A stretch of DNA of 7,439 nucleotides. Source: an uncultured Verrucomicrobiota bacterium (GTDB taxonomy: Bacteria; Verrucomicrobiota; Kiritimatiellia; RFP12; UBA1067). This document shows, piece after piece, positions 5,873 through 7,439 of this stretch (its first letter is position 1; every line of letters begins with the position of its first letter). The stretch lies in assembly GCA_945947925.1 (NCBI GenBank), contig CAMEZU010000087.1:1-7439 (forward strand), given 5' to 3'. The position numbers were made by a program, and so were the translations under genes. Under the pieces are notes generated by a model. The model saw only the letters and a list, made by a program, of their open reading frames with translations, searched no databases and was not told the origin of the DNA.

Positions 5873-6658
5873 ATGAAGAAGTTGGTCGTTCTCGCCACCG
5901 CCCTCGCCGCGCTCTGCGGCTGCCAGGAGCGCAACACGTTCACCGACGGACAGTTCATCGTCGGCTTCGACGCCGACTTTCCGCCCTACGGCTACAAGGA
6001 CGGCGACACGTACAAGGGCTTCGACCTCGACCTCGCGCGCGAGGTCTGCCAGCGGAAGGGCTGGACCTTCGTCGCGAATCCGATCAACTGGGACGCGAAG
6101 GACATGGAGCTGAACTCCGGTTCGATCGACTGCATCTGGAACGGCTTCACGATGCAGGGACGCGAGGACGCCTACACCTGGAGCGCGGCCTACGTGGACA
6201 ATTCGCAGGTCGTCCTCGTGAAGGCGGATGCGCCGATCGCGTCGCTCGCGGACCTCGCCGGCAAGGTCGTCGGCGTCCAGGCCGACACGCCCGTGCAGAA
6301 GGCGCTCGCGGGCAAGGACGAGGCGAATGCCGCTGCGGCCGCGCTCGGCAAGACCTTCAAGGAGCTGATCGTCGAGCCGAACTACAACCAGGCGGTCAAC
6401 GAGCTCAACGCGGGCGCGGTCGATGCGGTCGCGATGGACATCGGCGTCGCAAAGAAGAAGATGTCCGACCTCCCCGGCAAGTTCAGGATGCTCGACGAGG
6501 TCGTGATGACCGAGACCTACGGCATCGGCTTCAAGAAGGGCAACGAGAAGCTCCGCGACGAAGTCGAGGCCGAGCTTCGCAAGCTCGCCGCCGACGGCAC
6601 GATGGAGAAGATCGCCGCCAAGTATGACATTGAACCCAAGTCGCTGATTCTGAAATGA
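5873..6658 (+). CDS. family-3 amino acid ABC transporter substrate-binding lipoprotein, second subfamily
   Basis: This predicted receptor lipoprotein would serve the permease encoded directly after it. It has 261 residues with signal peptide MKKLVVLATALAALCGC and lipobox LCGC (Cys17). SBP_bac_3 features are VGFDADFPPYGY (30-41), KGFDLDLAREVC (48-59), NWDAKDMELNSGSIDCIWNG (72-91) with FTMQGRED following (Arg97, expected carboxylate contact), GVQADTP (134-140), YNQAVNELNAGAVDAVAMDI (171-190, Asp189 at the expected amine-binding site), and YGIGFKKGNEKL (216-227). The WDAKD/WNGFTM blocks mark a subfamily clearly different from the two upstream paralogues and common in Firmicutes-type amino acid importers. 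It has an insertion around 141-165 (Ala-rich, AGKDEANAAAAALGK) relative to them. The start is set by its SD, and the stop overlaps the next gene by 4 nt. Its placement suggests a second uptake route in the same operon. Confidence 0.94.
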   Translation: MKKLVVLATALAALCGCQERNTFTDGQFIVGFDADFPPYGYKDGDTYKGFDLDLAREVCQRKGWTFVANPINWDAKDMELNSGSIDCIWNGFTMQGREDAYTWSAAYVDNSQVVLVKADAPIASLADLAGKVVGVQADTPVQKALAGKDEANAAAAALGKTFKELIVEPNYNQAVNELNAGAVDAVAMDIGVAKKKMSDLPGKFRMLDEVVMTETYGIGFKKGNEKLRDEVEAELRKLAADGTMEKIAAKYDIEPKSLILK

Positions 6659-7305
6659 CGTTCGGATCGATGGTTGCGGACCTGCTGCAGGGTCTTGTCG
6701 TTTCCGTGGAGATCTTCGTCTTCACGCTGCTCATCTCCCTGCCGCTCGGCATTCCGCTCGCGCTTGCGCGGATGTCGAAGAACCGGGTGGTGTCCGGCAC
6801 GGTGGCGGTGTGGATCTCGATCGTGCGCGGAACGCCACTCATGCTGCAGATCATCTTCGTCTACTTCTCGCCGTACATCCTCTTCGGGATGCCGCTTTCG
6901 CGCTATCCGCGCCTCCTCGCGACGGTGCTCGCGTTCGGACTCAACTACGCGGCGTATTTTGCGGAAATCTACCGTGGCGGCATCCAGTCCATCGACCGCG
7001 GCCAGCACGAGGCGGCGAAGGCGCTCGGGATGTCGAAGGGGCGGACGTTCTTCAGGATCATCCTTCCCCAGACCCTGAAGCGCGTCATCCCGGCGATCGG
7101 CAACGAGGTCATCACGCTCGTCAAGGACACGTCCCTCGCCTTCACGATCGCCGTCGCCGAGATGTTCACGATCGCGAAGCAGCTTTCGTCCGCCAACACG
7201 ACGATGACGCCCCTGATCGTGGCAGCCGTCTTCTACTACGTCTTCAACGCCCTCGTCGCCTGGACCATGTCCCGCCTCGAGAAGCGCTACGCGTACTACA
7301 ACTGA
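6655..7305 (+). CDS. amino acid ABC transporter permease, second copy (HisM/GlnP-type)
   Basis: This membrane subunit of a polar amino acid importer has 216 residues, a normal length. Hydrophobic spans lie at about 13-38, 47-76, 86-103, 139-158 and 185-205. Motifs are SIVRGTPLMLQIIFVYF (55-71), NYAAYFAEIYRGGIQSI (97-113) and the EAA loop GQHEAAKALG ... ILPQ (116-139). It starts by a 4-nt ATGA overlap with the third binding-protein gene and has no good SD, so translation is probably coupled to that gene. Only a moderate resemblance to the first permease is apparent outside the EAA loop, so this is not a recent duplicate. No ATPase gene follows within the 134 nt left in the window. It may share the ATPase at 2980-3831 or depend on one encoded elsewhere. 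Confidence 0.95.
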   Translation: MTFGSMVADLLQGLVVSVEIFVFTLLISLPLGIPLALARMSKNRVVSGTVAVWISIVRGTPLMLQIIFVYFSPYILFGMPLSRYPRLLATVLAFGLNYAAYFAEIYRGGIQSIDRGQHEAAKALGMSKGRTFFRIILPQTLKRVIPAIGNEVITLVKDTSLAFTIAVAEMFTIAKQLSSANTTMTPLIVAAVFYYVFNALVAWTMSRLEKRYAYYN

Positions 7306-7319
7306 CATCCGGTCCAAAC

Positions 7320-7347
7320 AGCAAAGGGTCGCTCCTCCCCCTTTGTT
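7320..7347 (+). terminator. stem-loop after the operon, weak intrinsic terminator candidate
   Basis: CAAAGGG (7322-7328) pairs with CCCTTTG (7339-7345) around a 10-nt loop; a G-T and an A-T pair can extend the stem to 7320/7347. It begins 15 nt after the last stop codon, as expected for an operon terminator. The bases after it (TTAAATATG) are only mildly T-rich, so termination strength is doubtful. In the opposite direction the flank CTGTTT is slightly T-rich, so it could also serve a convergent gene. Confidence 0.45.
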
Positions 7348-7353
7348 AAATAT

Positions 7354-7409
7354 GATGCGGCATCACAGGGGAATATGAAGCCGCATCGCAGCATCTTTTG
7401 ATGCCGCAT
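7354..7409. repeat. cluster of GATGC/GCATC inverted repeats
   Basis: The 5-mer GATGC or its complement GCATC occurs five times in 51 nt: 7354-7358, 7360-7364, 7383-7387, 7391-7395 and 7400-7404. Larger pairings are nested. Bases 7355-7365 and 7399-7409 form an 11-bp inverted repeat. Bases 7354-7361 (GATGCGGC) pair alternatively with 7380-7387 (GCCGCATC). GCATC-TTTT-GATGC (7391-7404) makes a small hairpin. No gene is visible from 7306 to the window end. The cluster could be a REP-like element, an operator array for a gene beyond the window, or a complex RNA structure. Confidence 0.5.
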
Positions 7410-7439
7410 GAAAATGTTTTGTGTTCGTGGAGCCTCACG

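Noticed and set aside
7351..7356. TATGAT as a -10 box for a downstream gene
   Set aside because: No acceptable -35 hexamer lies 16-18 bp upstream, and the site overlaps the terminator-like stem and the repeat cluster.
7408..7439. ATG-initiated open frame running off the window end
   Set aside because: Only about 11 codons are visible, with no SD upstream and overlap with the inverted-repeat cluster, so there is not enough evidence to call a gene.

Overview
The window is high-GC bacterial DNA with one tightly packed operon on the + strand (about 690 to 7305), preceded by the 3' end of an unrelated gene. The taxonomic hint is weak. The upstream partial protein has the Fib_succ_major (FISUMP) type of domain, with many aromatic residues, a WRMPT block, an LYWSS block and a final R-x-x-G-x-x-V-R-P-type ending. 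Such genes are expanded in Fibrobacter and in uncultured gut bacteria of the Verrucomicrobiota/Kiritimatiellota/Lentisphaerota group. Lipoprotein signal peptides (LCGC lipobox) indicate a bacterium that anchors its solute-binding proteins in a membrane. I would guess an uncultured gut PVC-group bacterium, at low confidence.

Layout: (1) 3-605, 3' part of a FISUMP-domain protein, followed by a GC-rich hairpin. (2) 606-713, an AT-rich gap with a strong sigma70-type promoter (extended -10 TGATATAAT) and a perfect 17-bp palindrome between the predicted transcription start and the first gene. (3) 714-1484 and 1524-2258, two tandem paralogous family-3 amino-acid-binding lipoproteins, with a heptanucleotide tandem repeat between them. 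(4) 2263-2970, an EAA-loop permease. (5) 2980-3831, its ATPase, with an extra C-terminal segment of about 40 residues. (6) 3828-5843, an NhaC-family Na+/H+ antiporter-like transporter with an unusual signal peptide and an unusual C-terminal helical domain. (7) 5873-6658, a third family-3 binding lipoprotein of a different subfamily. (8) 6655-7305, a second permease with no ATPase of its own in the window. (9) 7306-7439, a weak terminator-like stem-loop and a dense cluster of GATGC/GCATC inverted repeats.

Taken together, the genes look like a composite polar amino acid uptake operon: three binding lipoproteins, two permeases, one ATPase and one secondary antiporter-type transporter. Gene spacings are short (4-nt ATGA overlaps at 3828 and 6655; gaps of 4, 9, 29 and 39 nt), so co-transcription is likely. 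The substrates cannot be read from the sequence. The most unusual feature is a short helical motif of the form [DE]-[GN]-x-[VI]-[TD]-x-x-E at the C-terminus of both the ATPase and the unrelated antiporter, which suggests a shared regulatory or docking module.
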